The notes under the pieces were generated by a model. It was not told the origin of the DNA and did not search any database. It saw only the letters and a list, made by a program, of their open reading frames with translations. From Caryophanales bacterium UBA3835 (lineage in GTDB: Bacteria; Bacillota_I; Bacilli_A; RFN20; CAG-826), in NCBI GenBank assembly GCA_002392945.1, contig DGHZ01000056.1, positions 1-21,476 of the forward strand: a stretch of DNA of 21,476 nucleotides. The letters run 5' to 3'. Below, in pieces: positions 12,723-20,914 of the stretch. The position numbers were made by a program, and so were the translations under genes. Numbering within the stretch: the first letter of the stretch is position 1; each line of letters starts with the position of its first letter.

Positions 12723-13613
12723 TTATTTTTGATTAATAGAATCCGCTGTTCTTTTTTTAGCGTGGAATGCTAAGCCAAGAGCGTCAGGTCCACAGTGGCT
12801 ACCAGCGGTAGGATTAACGTAGATAACTTCAATTTTAAGATCTTCACCATATTTTTCGTGGAGCTTAGCTTTGACATCATCCACTAAATAGTCAGCATCA
12901 CTATGAGCGATGACACATGGATATTTCTTAATATCAACTTGAAGTTCATCGACATATTCTAAGATCTTATCAATTGCTTTTTTACGGCTCATTGCGCTTC
13001 CAATAGAGGTCATCTTACCATTTTCACCAATATAGATAAGAGGCTTAACACCCATCATTCCACCCATAAAGGCTTTAAATCCGGTAACACGTCCACTCTT
13101 TTTAAAGAACTTAATGTTATCGGCAAAGAAATAAAATGCCATTTGATCAATTCCGGTTTTCGCCCATTCAAGTATTTCATCAATGGATTTACCTGCTTTA
13201 TAAAGCTCAGCAACTTCTAAAGAACAAACATAGCCACCTACGGTAATACCTTTAGTGTCTACTAACTCAATTCTTCTATCTTGGTATTTAGCTAATAATT
13301 CTTTAATAGCCTCTTCACAAACATCAATAGAGACAGTCATTACTCTAGAAAAGTGAACATATAGAATATCTTTTCCTTCTTTTAAAGTTGGTTCGAAATA
13401 TTCGATATATTGAGCTTTACTAAGCGCACATGTGGTTGGTAAAACTCCACCTCTAAGCATTTTATAAAATGCTTTATAATCAAAAGTGTCACTATTTTTA
13501 AAAGGATAAACCTCTTCTTGAACAACATAAGGCATAGAAATTAAACCAGCATCGTAGCGTCTAGCTATTTCTGGAGTGATATCACAGTCAGTGTCAAAAA
13601 ATAATTTATACAT
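12723..13613 (-). CDS. fakB: DegV-family fatty acid-binding protein (FakB-like)
   Basis: A 296-residue DegV-fold protein. In Bacillota such proteins (FakB) bind a fatty acid and present its carboxylate to FakA for phosphorylation. The N-terminus YKLFFDTDCDITPE, the LPTTCALSKAQYIEYFE segment (equivalent to the family TSxPSxxxF lipid-binding loop), GKDILYVHFSR, VDTKGITVGG, FFKKSGRV and C-terminal GSHCGPDALGLAFH all follow the family order. Co-transcription with fakA supports the role. AAGGA lies about 7 nt before the ATG; 16 nt separate it from the ACP gene. Which acyl chain it prefers cannot be told. Confidence 0.9.
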   Translation of the reverse strand: MYKLFFDTDCDITPEIARRYDAGLISMPYVVQEEVYPFKNSDTFDYKAFYKMLRGGVLPTTCALSKAQYIEYFEPTLKEGKDILYVHFSRVMTVSIDVCEEAIKELLAKYQDRRIELVDTKGITVGGYVCSLEVAELYKAGKSIDEILEWAKTGIDQMAFYFFADNIKFFKKSGRVTGFKAFMGGMMGVKPLIYIGENGKMTSIGSAMSRKKAIDKILEYVDELQVDIKKYPCVIAHSDADYLVDDVKAKLHEKYGEDLKIEVIYVNPTAGSHCGPDALGLAFHAKKRTADSINQK

Positions 13614-13629
13614 ATAATTTCCTTCTTTC

Positions 13630-13854
13630 TTATTTTGTAGCGTTTTTATCTAAATAATCTAATACATCTTTTACAGTCTCAAAAGGAATGGCATCAGTGA
13701 ATTCCACTCCAAATTCCTCTTCCATAGACATAGATAGCATCATCATTCCGATAGAATCAATTCCTAAATCCACTAATTTGGTGGATTCAGTAGCGTGCTC
13801 CGCATCAGAATCTGGCATATTTTGTTTAATGAGTTTTTTAAGTCTTTCTAGCAT
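13630..13854 (-). CDS. Acyl carrier protein
   Basis: A 74-residue acidic helical protein with the phosphopantetheine attachment motif LGIDSIGMMML; the modified Ser is residue 34. The length, the helix II MEEEFGVEFTD and the end ETVKDVLDYLDKN are typical. The motif reads DSI rather than the commoner DSL. Its ATG shares its A with the fakA TAA stop (TAATG), so it is translationally coupled to fakA and lies inside the fatty acid kinase operon. That makes it a candidate acyl acceptor for the divergent PlsX. Whether it is the only ACP of the genome cannot be seen here. Confidence 0.92.
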   Translation of the reverse strand: MLERLKKLIKQNMPDSDAEHATESTKLVDLGIDSIGMMMLSMSMEEEFGVEFTDAIPFETVKDVLDYLDKNATK

Positions 13855-15512
13855 TAATAAATTCCTATTAATAAATCGTATATATCTTGTTTACCTGAAA
13901 TTAAACCAATCTCTACTTGAGGATAGTCTCTATTTAATACTTCCATAATTTCATTTGCTAACTCTTCAGATAAGCTTTGTCCAAAGAAAACAAAAGCAAA
14001 GCTTTTATCTTCGATGTCTTCAATTTTAGAAAATGCTTCTAAAGTAGCTTCAATAATATCTTCTTGATAACCAATTAATTTATGACCAATGGCTTCAACA
14101 TAGCTTCCTTTAGGGGAAATTTCACCATCAATATTAGCCTCTTTACCGCTTTTGAAAATAGTTAAAGGAATCATTCCTTGAATTCCTTCTAATAAGCAGT
14201 CTTCTACTTCTTTAGGAGACAAATCTTCATCAAAATAATTATTTAAAGCTGCAAAGCCTTCTTGGATATTTTTAGTTTCAATTACATGAACTTCACTATC
14301 TTTATATAAATCAGCTGCCTGATGAGCAGTTTTAATCATATTAGCTTCATTAGGAAGTAAGAATATATCATCAGCGTTAACATAGTTAAAGGCATCAATT
14401 AACTCACTAACACTAGTGTTCATGGTGGTGCCACCATTTAAGACTAAATCAGTTCTTAATCCTTTAAAGGATTCGATAACCCCGTCACCTTGAGCAACAG
14501 TAATAATGGCAATTTTCTTTCTTTCACCACGTTTTTTATTCTCTTCTTTAATTACGTTATTATGTTGAAGAGCCATATTTTCCATTTTAAAGGCGACAAA
14601 TTCACCAAATCTTTGAGCGTATTCAATTATTTCATAAGGGGTTTTAGTGTGGACATGAACCTTAACAATGGTGCCAGTTTGGAAGCAGACCAAAGACTCT
14701 CCGTGACTTTGCATCCAAGAGATAAATGAGTTGATATCAAATTCTTCAACATTAATTTTAGAGTTTAGTAATTGGAGTAAAAATTCAGTGCAATAACCAA
14801 ATTCCAATTCACTATTTTCATTAAATGCAGAATAGTCAATTTTATCTATTGAGCTAGATTCTTCAACTTCAACGTCATCGATATCTTCTAACTCTTTTCC
14901 AGTAAAGAAGGATAAATATCCTTCAAAGATGGTTAATAAACCTTTTCCTCCAGAATCCACCACTCCATTTTCTTTTAAAACAGGGAGTAGATTTGGGGTG
15001 TTGTCTAATGATTTTCTCATCTCTAACACTACTTTAGTAAAGAAATCGAGATAGTTTTCTTTTCCGGTAATACAGTACTTAGCCGCTTCAATTGATTCTC
15101 TTGCCACTGTCAGAATTGTGCCTTCCGCTACATCAGCGCAGGCATGATAAGCATTTTTATAGGCTCCTACCATAGCAAAAGCAAAATCTTGAACAGAGAT
15201 TTCCACTACATTAGCTATAGCATCAGCAAAACCTCTAAAATATTGACTTAATAAAACTCCAGAATTTCCTCTAGCACCAAATAGCATCCCTCTAGCGAAT
15301 TCATCAGCGATCTTACCAACGCTGGCGTCATCATCGCTAATGGTTTTAAGTCCATTAGAATATGTGAGTTTCATATTAGTGCCAGTATCCCCATCAGGAA
15401 CAGGAAAAACATTCAAATCATTAATAATTTGAAGATGAGTCACTAAGTTTTTATATCCAAGTTTTAATAGTTCTACAAATGTTGAGCCATTAATTACTGA
15501 TTGTGTATTCAT
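13854..15512 (-). CDS. fakA: Fatty acid kinase catalytic subunit (DAK2/YloV family)
   Basis: Phosphorylates FakB-bound fatty acids to acyl-phosphate using ATP. The 552 residues match FakA/YloV. The N-terminal DhaL-type ATP-binding domain shows NVFPVPDGDTGTNM (34-47), whose Asp residues hold the metals, and GARGNSGVLLSQYFRGFADA; VDSGGKGLLTIFEGYL closes this domain. A middle domain (FGYCTEFLLQL, HVHTKTPYEIIEYA) and a C-terminal FakB-interacting half follow. First gene of the operon with ACP and fakB. Promoter elements lie just upstream. The start at 15512 gives the expected NGSTFVELLKLGY opening; no strong Shine-Dalgarno. Confidence 0.94.
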   Translation of the reverse strand: MNTQSVINGSTFVELLKLGYKNLVTHLQIINDLNVFPVPDGDTGTNMKLTYSNGLKTISDDDASVGKIADEFARGMLFGARGNSGVLLSQYFRGFADAIANVVEISVQDFAFAMVGAYKNAYHACADVAEGTILTVARESIEAAKYCITGKENYLDFFTKVVLEMRKSLDNTPNLLPVLKENGVVDSGGKGLLTIFEGYLSFFTGKELEDIDDVEVEESSSIDKIDYSAFNENSELEFGYCTEFLLQLLNSKINVEEFDINSFISWMQSHGESLVCFQTGTIVKVHVHTKTPYEIIEYAQRFGEFVAFKMENMALQHNNVIKEENKKRGERKKIAIITVAQGDGVIESFKGLRTDLVLNGGTTMNTSVSELIDAFNYVNADDIFLLPNEANMIKTAHQAADLYKDSEVHVIETKNIQEGFAALNNYFDEDLSPKEVEDCLLEGIQGMIPLTIFKSGKEANIDGEISPKGSYVEAIGHKLIGYQEDIIEATLEAFSKIEDIEDKSFAFVFFGQSLSEELANEIMEVLNRDYPQVEIGLISGKQDIYDLLIGIY

Positions 15513-15548
15513 AAAATATTCGTTATTAGTCTACTTTCAACTTTGACT

Positions 15549-15576
15549 ATTATAATAAATTATAAATATTATTCAA
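15549..15576 (-). promoter_or_regulatory. fakA operon promoter
   Basis: TTGAAT (about 15576-15571), a 16-bp spacer and a perfect TATAAT (about 15554-15549) on the minus strand, some 40 bp upstream of the fakA ATG. Confidence 0.6.
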
Positions 15577-15587
15577 GTTATATTGCT

Positions 15588-15607
15588 TCACCAACAAATG
15601 TTGGTGA
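15588..15607. promoter_or_regulatory. 20-bp palindrome between fakA and plsX (candidate operator)
   Basis: TCACCAACA-AA-TGTTGGTGA: perfect 9-bp arms around AA, GC-richer than its surroundings and with no T-run. It lies about 12 bp upstream of the fakA -35 element and about 50 bp upstream of the plsX -10, where a regulator could act on both directions. It does not match the Bacillus FapR (TTAGTACCTNNTACTAA-like) or streptococcal FabT consensus that I know. Confidence 0.6.
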
Positions 15608-15654
15608 TATACTTTTAAAGTAAAAAAGACGATTTTATCACATAAAAATAAAGA

Positions 15655-15660
15655 TATAAT
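15655..15660 (+). promoter_or_regulatory. plsX -10 element
   Basis: A perfect TATAAT 17 bp before the plsX ATG. The -35 is weak (ATTTTA at 17-bp spacing), which would fit an activator-dependent or regulated promoter. Confidence 0.45.
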
Positions 15661-15677
15661 ATTACTCAGGTAAAAAT

Positions 15678-16649
15678 ATGAAATATATAGTGATTGATAC
15701 TTTAGGAAGCGATCAAGGCCCTAAAGCTATATTAGATGGAGTTAAAGAAGTATTAGAAAATAATTCTGATATTGGCTTCGTTATTGTTGGAGATCCTAAG
15801 CTCATAGAAGAATATAACTTTCCAAAAGATAGAATCAAAATAATAGAAGCTTATGAGACTGTCACTAACTACGACAATCCAGTTGAAGCATTCTATAAAA
15901 AAGATAAAGTCTCTATCTTTCTAGCTCTAAAAGAGGCAAGTGAAAACAAAGAAACAATCGGAGTGATTTCTAGTGGGGCAACTGGAGCTTTAATGGTTGG
16001 CTCTATAAAATATCTATTAGATAAAAATAGAACTAGACCTGCCTTAGCCGCGGTCCTACCAACAATTGATGAAGGTAAATGTACCTGTGTAGTTGATACA
16101 GGTGCCTCTATTGATGTTGGCCCTCATCAACTAGTAGAATTCGCTCACTTAGGTAGTGAATTTATGAAAAAACTATATAAAATAGAGTCTCCTAAAGTGG
16201 GCTTATTATCAATCGGTTCTGAATCCACAAAAGGAAATAAATTAGTTAAAGAAACTTATCCACTTCTAGAACAAGAAGAAGGTATAAACTTTATTGGTAA
16301 TATCGAAGGTAGCAAAGCTCTTGACCATTTATGCGATGTCTTAGTGTGTGATGGCTTTAGTGGTAATCAAGTTTTAAAAGTTACTCAAGGGGTAGCCTCA
16401 AACTTAATTAGAGAAATTATTAAATTTGGTAAAAAGGCTAACAAAGAAAATGAAGCCAAAATGATCGCTAGTCACTTAATTAGCCTATACGACTTTGAAT
16501 CAAGTGGAGCGGCGATTATGTTAGGAGTGAAAAAGACCGTATTAAAATGCCGAGGTTCAAGTGGGTCTAAAGCCATTGTCTCTGCCTGTCAAATCTTAAT
16601 TAATTTAAACGAAAATAAAACCTATTTTGAAGAGGTGTTTAATAAGTAA
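15678..16649 (+). CDS. plsX: Phosphate acyltransferase PlsX
   Basis: Peripheral membrane enzyme interconverting acyl-ACP and acyl-phosphate, the substrate for PlsY in phosphatidic acid synthesis. The 323 residues match the family; ISSGATGALMVGS, VVDTGASIDVGPHQLVEFAHLGS, VGLLSIGSESTKGNKL, INFIGNIEGSKALD and VCDGFSGNQVLK are all PlsX landmarks. The N-terminal signature, usually MDAMGGDxAP, reads IDTLGSDQGP, a noticeable divergence. It is transcribed divergently from fakA-acp-fakB, which supplies acyl-phosphate and an ACP, so the two units form one pathway. A short AGG lies upstream of the ATG. No plsY is in the window. Confidence 0.94.
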   Translation: MKYIVIDTLGSDQGPKAILDGVKEVLENNSDIGFVIVGDPKLIEEYNFPKDRIKIIEAYETVTNYDNPVEAFYKKDKVSIFLALKEASENKETIGVISSGATGALMVGSIKYLLDKNRTRPALAAVLPTIDEGKCTCVVDTGASIDVGPHQLVEFAHLGSEFMKKLYKIESPKVGLLSIGSESTKGNKLVKETYPLLEQEEGINFIGNIEGSKALDHLCDVLVCDGFSGNQVLKVTQGVASNLIREIIKFGKKANKENEAKMIASHLISLYDFESSGAAIMLGVKKTVLKCRGSSGSKAIVSACQILINLNENKTYFEEVFNK

Positions 16650-16678
16650 AAAAACTTGCCCTTATGGCAAGATTTTTT
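16650..16678. terminator. Bidirectional terminator between plsX and the subtilase gene
   Basis: CTTGCC, loop CTTAT, GGCAAG (16655-16671) flanked by A-run and T-run, so it works for plsX on the plus strand and for the protease gene on the minus strand. Confidence 0.85.
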
Positions 16679-16697
16679 ATATTTATAAACTAGGAGT

Positions 16698-19502
16698 TTA
16701 GTTTTCTTTTTTGCGTTTGATTAAAAGTAAGATTACGCCTACTGCCGCTAAGGCCGATAAAACGACACTTGTGGTTACAATATTTCCGCGGCAGCCTGAT
16801 GATGCTGGGGCTAGTTTTTTATTAACCACAATTTCATAAGTGGCAGTAACAGAAACATTATCTTCAGCATAACTAATTGTGACTGTTTTAGTTCCAGCAG
16901 TTAACATATTTGGCTTACTGACTGAATAACCAGTAACTGTTTGTGAAGTGCCGTCACTATAAGAGGCGGTGACCACTAATCCTTCACTAGAGAATGTCTC
17001 ACCCAATGCAAATGTAGTTTTATAATTACCACTTAAAGAAATTGAAGACAAAGTCTTTTGTGTGGCTGAACTATTAACAGTTATTGAATAAGTTGCGCTT
17101 TTGGTGATCCCATCTTCTGTATAATAAACAGTGACTATTTTAGTGCCAGCAGTAGACATATTTGGATTTCTGACTGAATAACCAGTGACTGGTTTTGAAG
17201 TGCCATCGCTATAAGAAGCAGTAACCACTAAACCTTGGCAAGAGAATGTATCGCCAACTGTAAATGTCTTTTGAACATTACTAGTGTTTAACGATATGGA
17301 TTCAAGAGTTGTAGGAACAAATGGAGTCGAACTAGAAACAATAGTTAATGATTTAATATACACTCTAGATTCAGCAGAAACGCTGAGTGTGCTTACTGCT
17401 CTACCATCATAAGTTAATTCATAATCTTCTAAAGATGAAGTAAGGTTATTGATTGTTTTATTACCAACGGTAATAGTAGCGCTTGCACTAGCACTATAAC
17501 AGCAAGCTTTAACAGTGATTGATGTAATATTTAAAGATTCAGTGAAAGTTAAGCTAAAGGAACCATCATTATTTCTACTTCCAAGTTTTAAGCCGTTAAC
17601 ACCTTCATACGTTATAGAAGAACTGGTAGAAGAGATGATTGAACCACCGCTTTCTACAATATCTAAAATATCATCTAATTCTTCTCTACTATCTTGCTGA
17701 CTAGAAGAGAAAACAATTTGATATTCATCATCAGTAGCTTCAACGACATTTACGTTAACAGTTTTAGTGACTTCTTCAGCAGTTAAAGTTAATGTGGTTT
17801 CTCCAACAGCAACACCAGTGACTTGTCCTTCTTCTGATACTGTAGCGACACTAATATCGTTAGATACATATTCGATTTCTTTATTAGTGGCGTTAGTAGG
17901 TAATACAGAAGCATTTAAGTTGACCTTTTTACCTTCTTTAACTTCAATATTTTCACTAACAGAAATATCGTTAACAGCAACATATTGACTAACAGTAACA
18001 CTAATAGTAGCGCTTTGACCTAAACTATCACTAACTGTAATAGTTGTAGTACCAGCACCTACTACATGAATTGTTGCAGTTGAGCTAACACTACCCGTAG
18101 CACCACTAACAGTGACCACATTAGTGTTTTCACTAACCCAAGAAGAGATAGTTCCTTCTTTACTTGTTGCGGTGACTGTGACATCGCTAGATTTAGTATT
18201 TAACTCGAATGATTTGGCATCAACTGAGACACCATCATTAGCCATATCTAATAAGTTATAGACATCTAAATTGCCATGTCCATAATATCTAAACGAATAA
18301 CTGCTGCATTTATATGCAGAATCATATAAATCTTCTTCAAATTCATCAGGTGTGCCGTTAGGATATTTTTCTTTCCATAACGCTGCTGCTCCAGCAACAA
18401 TTGGACTAGCAAAACTAGTTCCACTAGTGAAGTGATATCCTAAAGTTTTTGTTTTTTGAGTTGGATTTTTGATTCCAGGGGCACACACACTACCAGGAGC
18501 AGCAATATCAACCGATATGCCTTTTGTGGTCGCGGTATCAGTGCTCTTATTATAATTAGAATATTCGCTGTCAAATTTATCGGTATAAGGCTGTAAAGCA
18601 CCAACACCGATTACGTGATCATTACATGCTGGATATGATTTGCAGTCAGTGCTTTCATTTCCCGCTGCCGCAACAACAATCACTCCTTTACCATAAGCAT
18701 AATCAATAGCATCTTTAAAGGTAGTTTTTGTGCCATCAGAGGCATAATCTTCATATCCATCAGGATATTCATCGGTATCAAAGCCACCTAAAGATAAGTT
18801 AATAACATCCGCTCCATTATCAGCAGCGTATTTAATGGCCTCATTAATAGATGGATCATAGAAATCAATTTTTAAAGCTAAGATATTAGCGCCTGGGGCA
18901 ATGCCAACAGTACCCACCCCATTATTACTAGCCGCAGCGGTACCAGAAACGTTACTACCATGGTCAACCCATTCTTTTCCGCCTTCTCCATCACTTACGT
19001 AGTCATGAGATAAAACCGACCAGCCTTCACTTGATGCTTTGTGGATTGAGACAGTTCCTGTATATTCATCAGTTTCAAAATACGCAGATTTATCAGAGAT
19101 AATTGATTGTCCGTTTCTTTTAAAGTCTTCGTGGTCATATTCAATACCGCTATCAATAACAGCGATTAAAGAACCTGAGCCAGTATATTTATCCCAAGTT
19201 GCTTCAATATCACCAACATTGTCCATTGAGACGTTTTGATAATATTGTTTACCAGTTCCATAATATGGGTCATCAGCTTTAGATGCGCCGGTATAGTATG
19301 GGTCAGTTGGAGATAAAAATGGAGTGCGTTTCACCATTTCTTCTTCCTTAACATCGTTTCTTAATACGATTCCACCATTAGGGCCAACAGCTCCAACAGT
19401 GTAGACTTTTTTAGCTTGTTTTAAGTTAACTGCAGTTAAAGTACCAGCAAGCATAACAAAAGCAAATCCGTAACTAACAAATTTCATTTTTAAACTTTTC
19501 AT
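16698..19502 (-). CDS. Membrane-anchored subtilisin-like serine protease with Ig-like domains
   Basis: 934 residues, exported. Signal peptide about 1-30 (MKSLKMKF then a hydrophobic core). The S8 peptidase domain (about 95-420) has the triad Asp117 (VIDSGI), His181 (DHGSNVSG) and Ser363 (GTSFASP), with oxyanion Asn282 (AAAGNES), so it should be active. Then Ig-like regions: about 425-507, a clear Big_2 at 508-588, a beta-rich domain at 592-727, and two tandem Big_3-like repeats (733-810, 817-893) that share YSDGTS and TVTGYS-type stretches. The C-terminus is a Ser-Gly-Cys-Arg-Gly motif (902-906), a hydrophobic helix and KRKKEN, a sorting/anchor-like tail. AGGAG lies 7 nt before the ATG. Single-gene transcript; substrate unknown. 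Confidence 0.93.
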   Translation of the reverse strand: MKSLKMKFVSYGFAFVMLAGTLTAVNLKQAKKVYTVGAVGPNGGIVLRNDVKEEEMVKRTPFLSPTDPYYTGASKADDPYYGTGKQYYQNVSMDNVGDIEATWDKYTGSGSLIAVIDSGIEYDHEDFKRNGQSIISDKSAYFETDEYTGTVSIHKASSEGWSVLSHDYVSDGEGGKEWVDHGSNVSGTAAASNNGVGTVGIAPGANILALKIDFYDPSINEAIKYAADNGADVINLSLGGFDTDEYPDGYEDYASDGTKTTFKDAIDYAYGKGVIVVAAAGNESTDCKSYPACNDHVIGVGALQPYTDKFDSEYSNYNKSTDTATTKGISVDIAAPGSVCAPGIKNPTQKTKTLGYHFTSGTSFASPIVAGAAALWKEKYPNGTPDEFEEDLYDSAYKCSSYSFRYYGHGNLDVYNLLDMANDGVSVDAKSFELNTKSSDVTVTATSKEGTISSWVSENTNVVTVSGATGSVSSTATIHVVGAGTTTITVSDSLGQSATISVTVSQYVAVNDISVSENIEVKEGKKVNLNASVLPTNATNKEIEYVSNDISVATVSEEGQVTGVAVGETTLTLTAEEVTKTVNVNVVEATDDEYQIVFSSSQQDSREELDDILDIVESGGSIISSTSSSITYEGVNGLKLGSRNNDGSFSLTFTESLNITSITVKACCYSASASATITVGNKTINNLTSSLEDYELTYDGRAVSTLSVSAESRVYIKSLTIVSSSTPFVPTTLESISLNTSNVQKTFTVGDTFSCQGLVVTASYSDGTSKPVTGYSVRNPNMSTAGTKIVTVYYTEDGITKSATYSITVNSSATQKTLSSISLSGNYKTTFALGETFSSEGLVVTASYSDGTSQTVTGYSVSKPNMLTAGTKTVTISYAEDNVSVTATYEIVVNKKLAPASSGCRGNIVTTSVVLSALAAVGVILLLIKRKKEN
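16795..17300 (-). repeat. Tandem Big_3-like domain repeat within the protease gene
   Basis: Two direct copies of about 250 bp encode the last two Ig-like domains. Stretches around 16915-16990 and 17160-17240 are close to identical at the DNA level, pointing to recent duplication or gene conversion, and giving scope for domain number changes by recombination. Confidence 0.7.
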
Positions 19503-19525
19503 AAGGGTTCTCCTAGGACGATTAT

Positions 19526-19551
19526 CCCCTTTGATTTATTTATCAAAGAGG
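19526..19551. promoter_or_regulatory. Inverted repeat at the protease transcription start
   Basis: CCCCTTTGAT (19526-19535), loop TTATTT, ATCAAAGAGG (19542-19551): 10 pairs including one G-U as RNA. On the minus strand it starts 2 bp after the -10 (TATAAT, 19559-19554), so it spans the predicted start and forms a hairpin at the 5' end of the mRNA. It could be a repressor operator or an mRNA-stabilising hairpin. Confidence 0.55.
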
Positions 19552-19553
19552 TC

Positions 19554-19583
19554 ATTATACACAAATATTAGAAGACTCGTAAA
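19554..19583 (-). promoter_or_regulatory. Protease gene promoter
   Basis: TTTACG (19583-19578), an 18-bp spacer and a perfect TATAAT (19559-19554) on the minus strand. Confidence 0.55.
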
Positions 19584-19609
19584 TAAAAAATGTTTTTTCG
19601 ATTAAATCT

Positions 19610-19630
19610 CAAAAATGACCTTTCGGCCAT
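19610..19630 (-). terminator. Terminator of the antiporter operon
   Basis: ATGGCC, loop GAAA, GGTCAT (19630-19615) followed by five T on the minus strand; the stem has one G-U pair. It begins 9 bp beyond the antiporter stop. Confidence 0.75.
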
Positions 19631-19639
19631 ATTATATTA

Positions 19640-20908
19640 CTATTCAATTTCGCCAGCTTTTTTAAAGGCGAATTTCGCACAAGCTGGGCCAATTAGTTCA
19701 TACACTAATGTTGAAGTTAAGACAATCGCCACAATTAGAGCACCCGTCCCATCAGTAAATAAATTACTAGCGGTAGTTGCTAAGCCAATGGCGACACCTG
19801 CTTGAGGAACTAAAGCAAAGCCTAAATATTTTTGTACTGGTTCTTCAGCGTTAGATACTTTCGCTCCAATTCGAGCACCACTATATTTACCAGCCACTCT
19901 AGAAATAATATAAACAACAGCGATAATTAAGACTAATAAACCAGTGTCATTAAAGAAGATGGTTAAGTCTAATGAGGCTCCTGAAATTACAAAGAATAAT
20001 AAATAAATTGGAGGGGTAAATCTATCTAAGACATCTAAAGTTGGACCACTATTTTTAAATAAGTTAGTGTATAAAGCGCCTGCCATCATACACATTAATA
20101 AGCTAGATAATTCAAAGCCGCCCATATAGTCTGCTTTAAATAGGAAATAAAGTCCGCAACAAGAGAATATCGCAAATATCGCTAAAATTACTCTATTATT
20201 ACGGCTTTTAAATACTTTATTAAATAAAGAAACAATAACACCAAACACTGCCCCAATTCCTAATGAAATAAGGATCTCAATGATTGGCTTAAAAATCATT
20301 TTATAGACATCAAATTCTCCACCCAAACTTAAAGAAGAGGCGATTTGAAATAAAATCGCAAATAAAATTAAAGCAACGGCGTCATCTAACGCCACAACTG
20401 GTAATAATGTATTCACTAAAGGTCCTTTAGCGTTATATTGCTTAATGACCATTAAAGTAGCTGCCGGAGCGGTCGCACTAGCAATCGCACCAAGGACTAA
20501 CACTAACTGCCAACTAACCTTATCAGGAGCGATAAAGTGAGCGACCATTAAAGCAAGAATAACAAATACAGAAGCTAGTAAAGCTTCTAAAATAGTAATA
20601 ACTAATACTTTCTTACCTACCGCTTTAATCGCATTAGCTTTAAAAGAAGAACCGATGGAAAAGGCAATAAAGCCTAAAGCGATTGTGGATACCCATTTAA
20701 TTTGGTCAACAAACTTATAAATAACAGATTTATCGATATCAACATAGGTGAAATTATTGAAAAATACTCCAAAGACAAATGGACCCATAATAATACCGGT
20801 AATGATGTAACCCGTAACATTTGGGAGTTTAAAAATCTTCATTAATCTCGTAGAGAGTAACGCCGCAATTAAAAGAATACCTATATATAGGAAAATGTGA
20901 AAATCCAT
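19640..20908 (-). CDS. CPA2-family cation/proton antiporter
   Basis: 422 residues, about 12 membrane segments. It is a monovalent cation:proton antiporter of the Kef/NapA (CPA2) type. The opening LSTRLMKIFKLPNVTGYIITGIIMGPFV is the typical first two helices; ATAPAATLMVIKQ (145-157) is the discontinuous helix and ALDDAVALILFAI holds Asp175-Asp176, the ion-binding pair of CPA2 exchangers. It ends soon after the last helix (AFKKAGEIE), without the RCK/TrkA_N regulatory domain of KefB/KefC, so regulation must come from elsewhere, perhaps the small protein encoded 6 bp upstream. Which ion is moved is unknown. Confidence 0.92.
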   Translation of the reverse strand: MDFHIFLYIGILLIAALLSTRLMKIFKLPNVTGYIITGIIMGPFVFGVFFNNFTYVDIDKSVIYKFVDQIKWVSTIALGFIAFSIGSSFKANAIKAVGKKVLVITILEALLASVFVILALMVAHFIAPDKVSWQLVLVLGAIASATAPAATLMVIKQYNAKGPLVNTLLPVVALDDAVALILFAILFQIASSLSLGGEFDVYKMIFKPIIEILISLGIGAVFGVIVSLFNKVFKSRNNRVILAIFAIFSCCGLYFLFKADYMGGFELSSLLMCMMAGALYTNLFKNSGPTLDVLDRFTPPIYLLFFVISGASLDLTIFFNDTGLLVLIIAVVYIISRVAGKYSGARIGAKVSNAEEPVQKYLGFALVPQAGVAIGLATTASNLFTDGTGALIVAIVLTSTLVYELIGPACAKFAFKKAGEIE

Positions 20909-20914
20909 AATTAA

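Noticed and set aside
12405..12732. Reading frames on both strands over the GC-rich island (77 and 81 residues)
   Set aside because: They overlap the structured RNA and terminators, have Pro/Gly-rich sequence unlike neighbouring proteins, and no ribosome-binding site; they are by-products of the GC-rich RNA.
17515..19239. Several 60-75-residue plus-strand frames inside the protease gene
   Set aside because: Antisense shadows of Ser/Thr-rich Ig-like domains.
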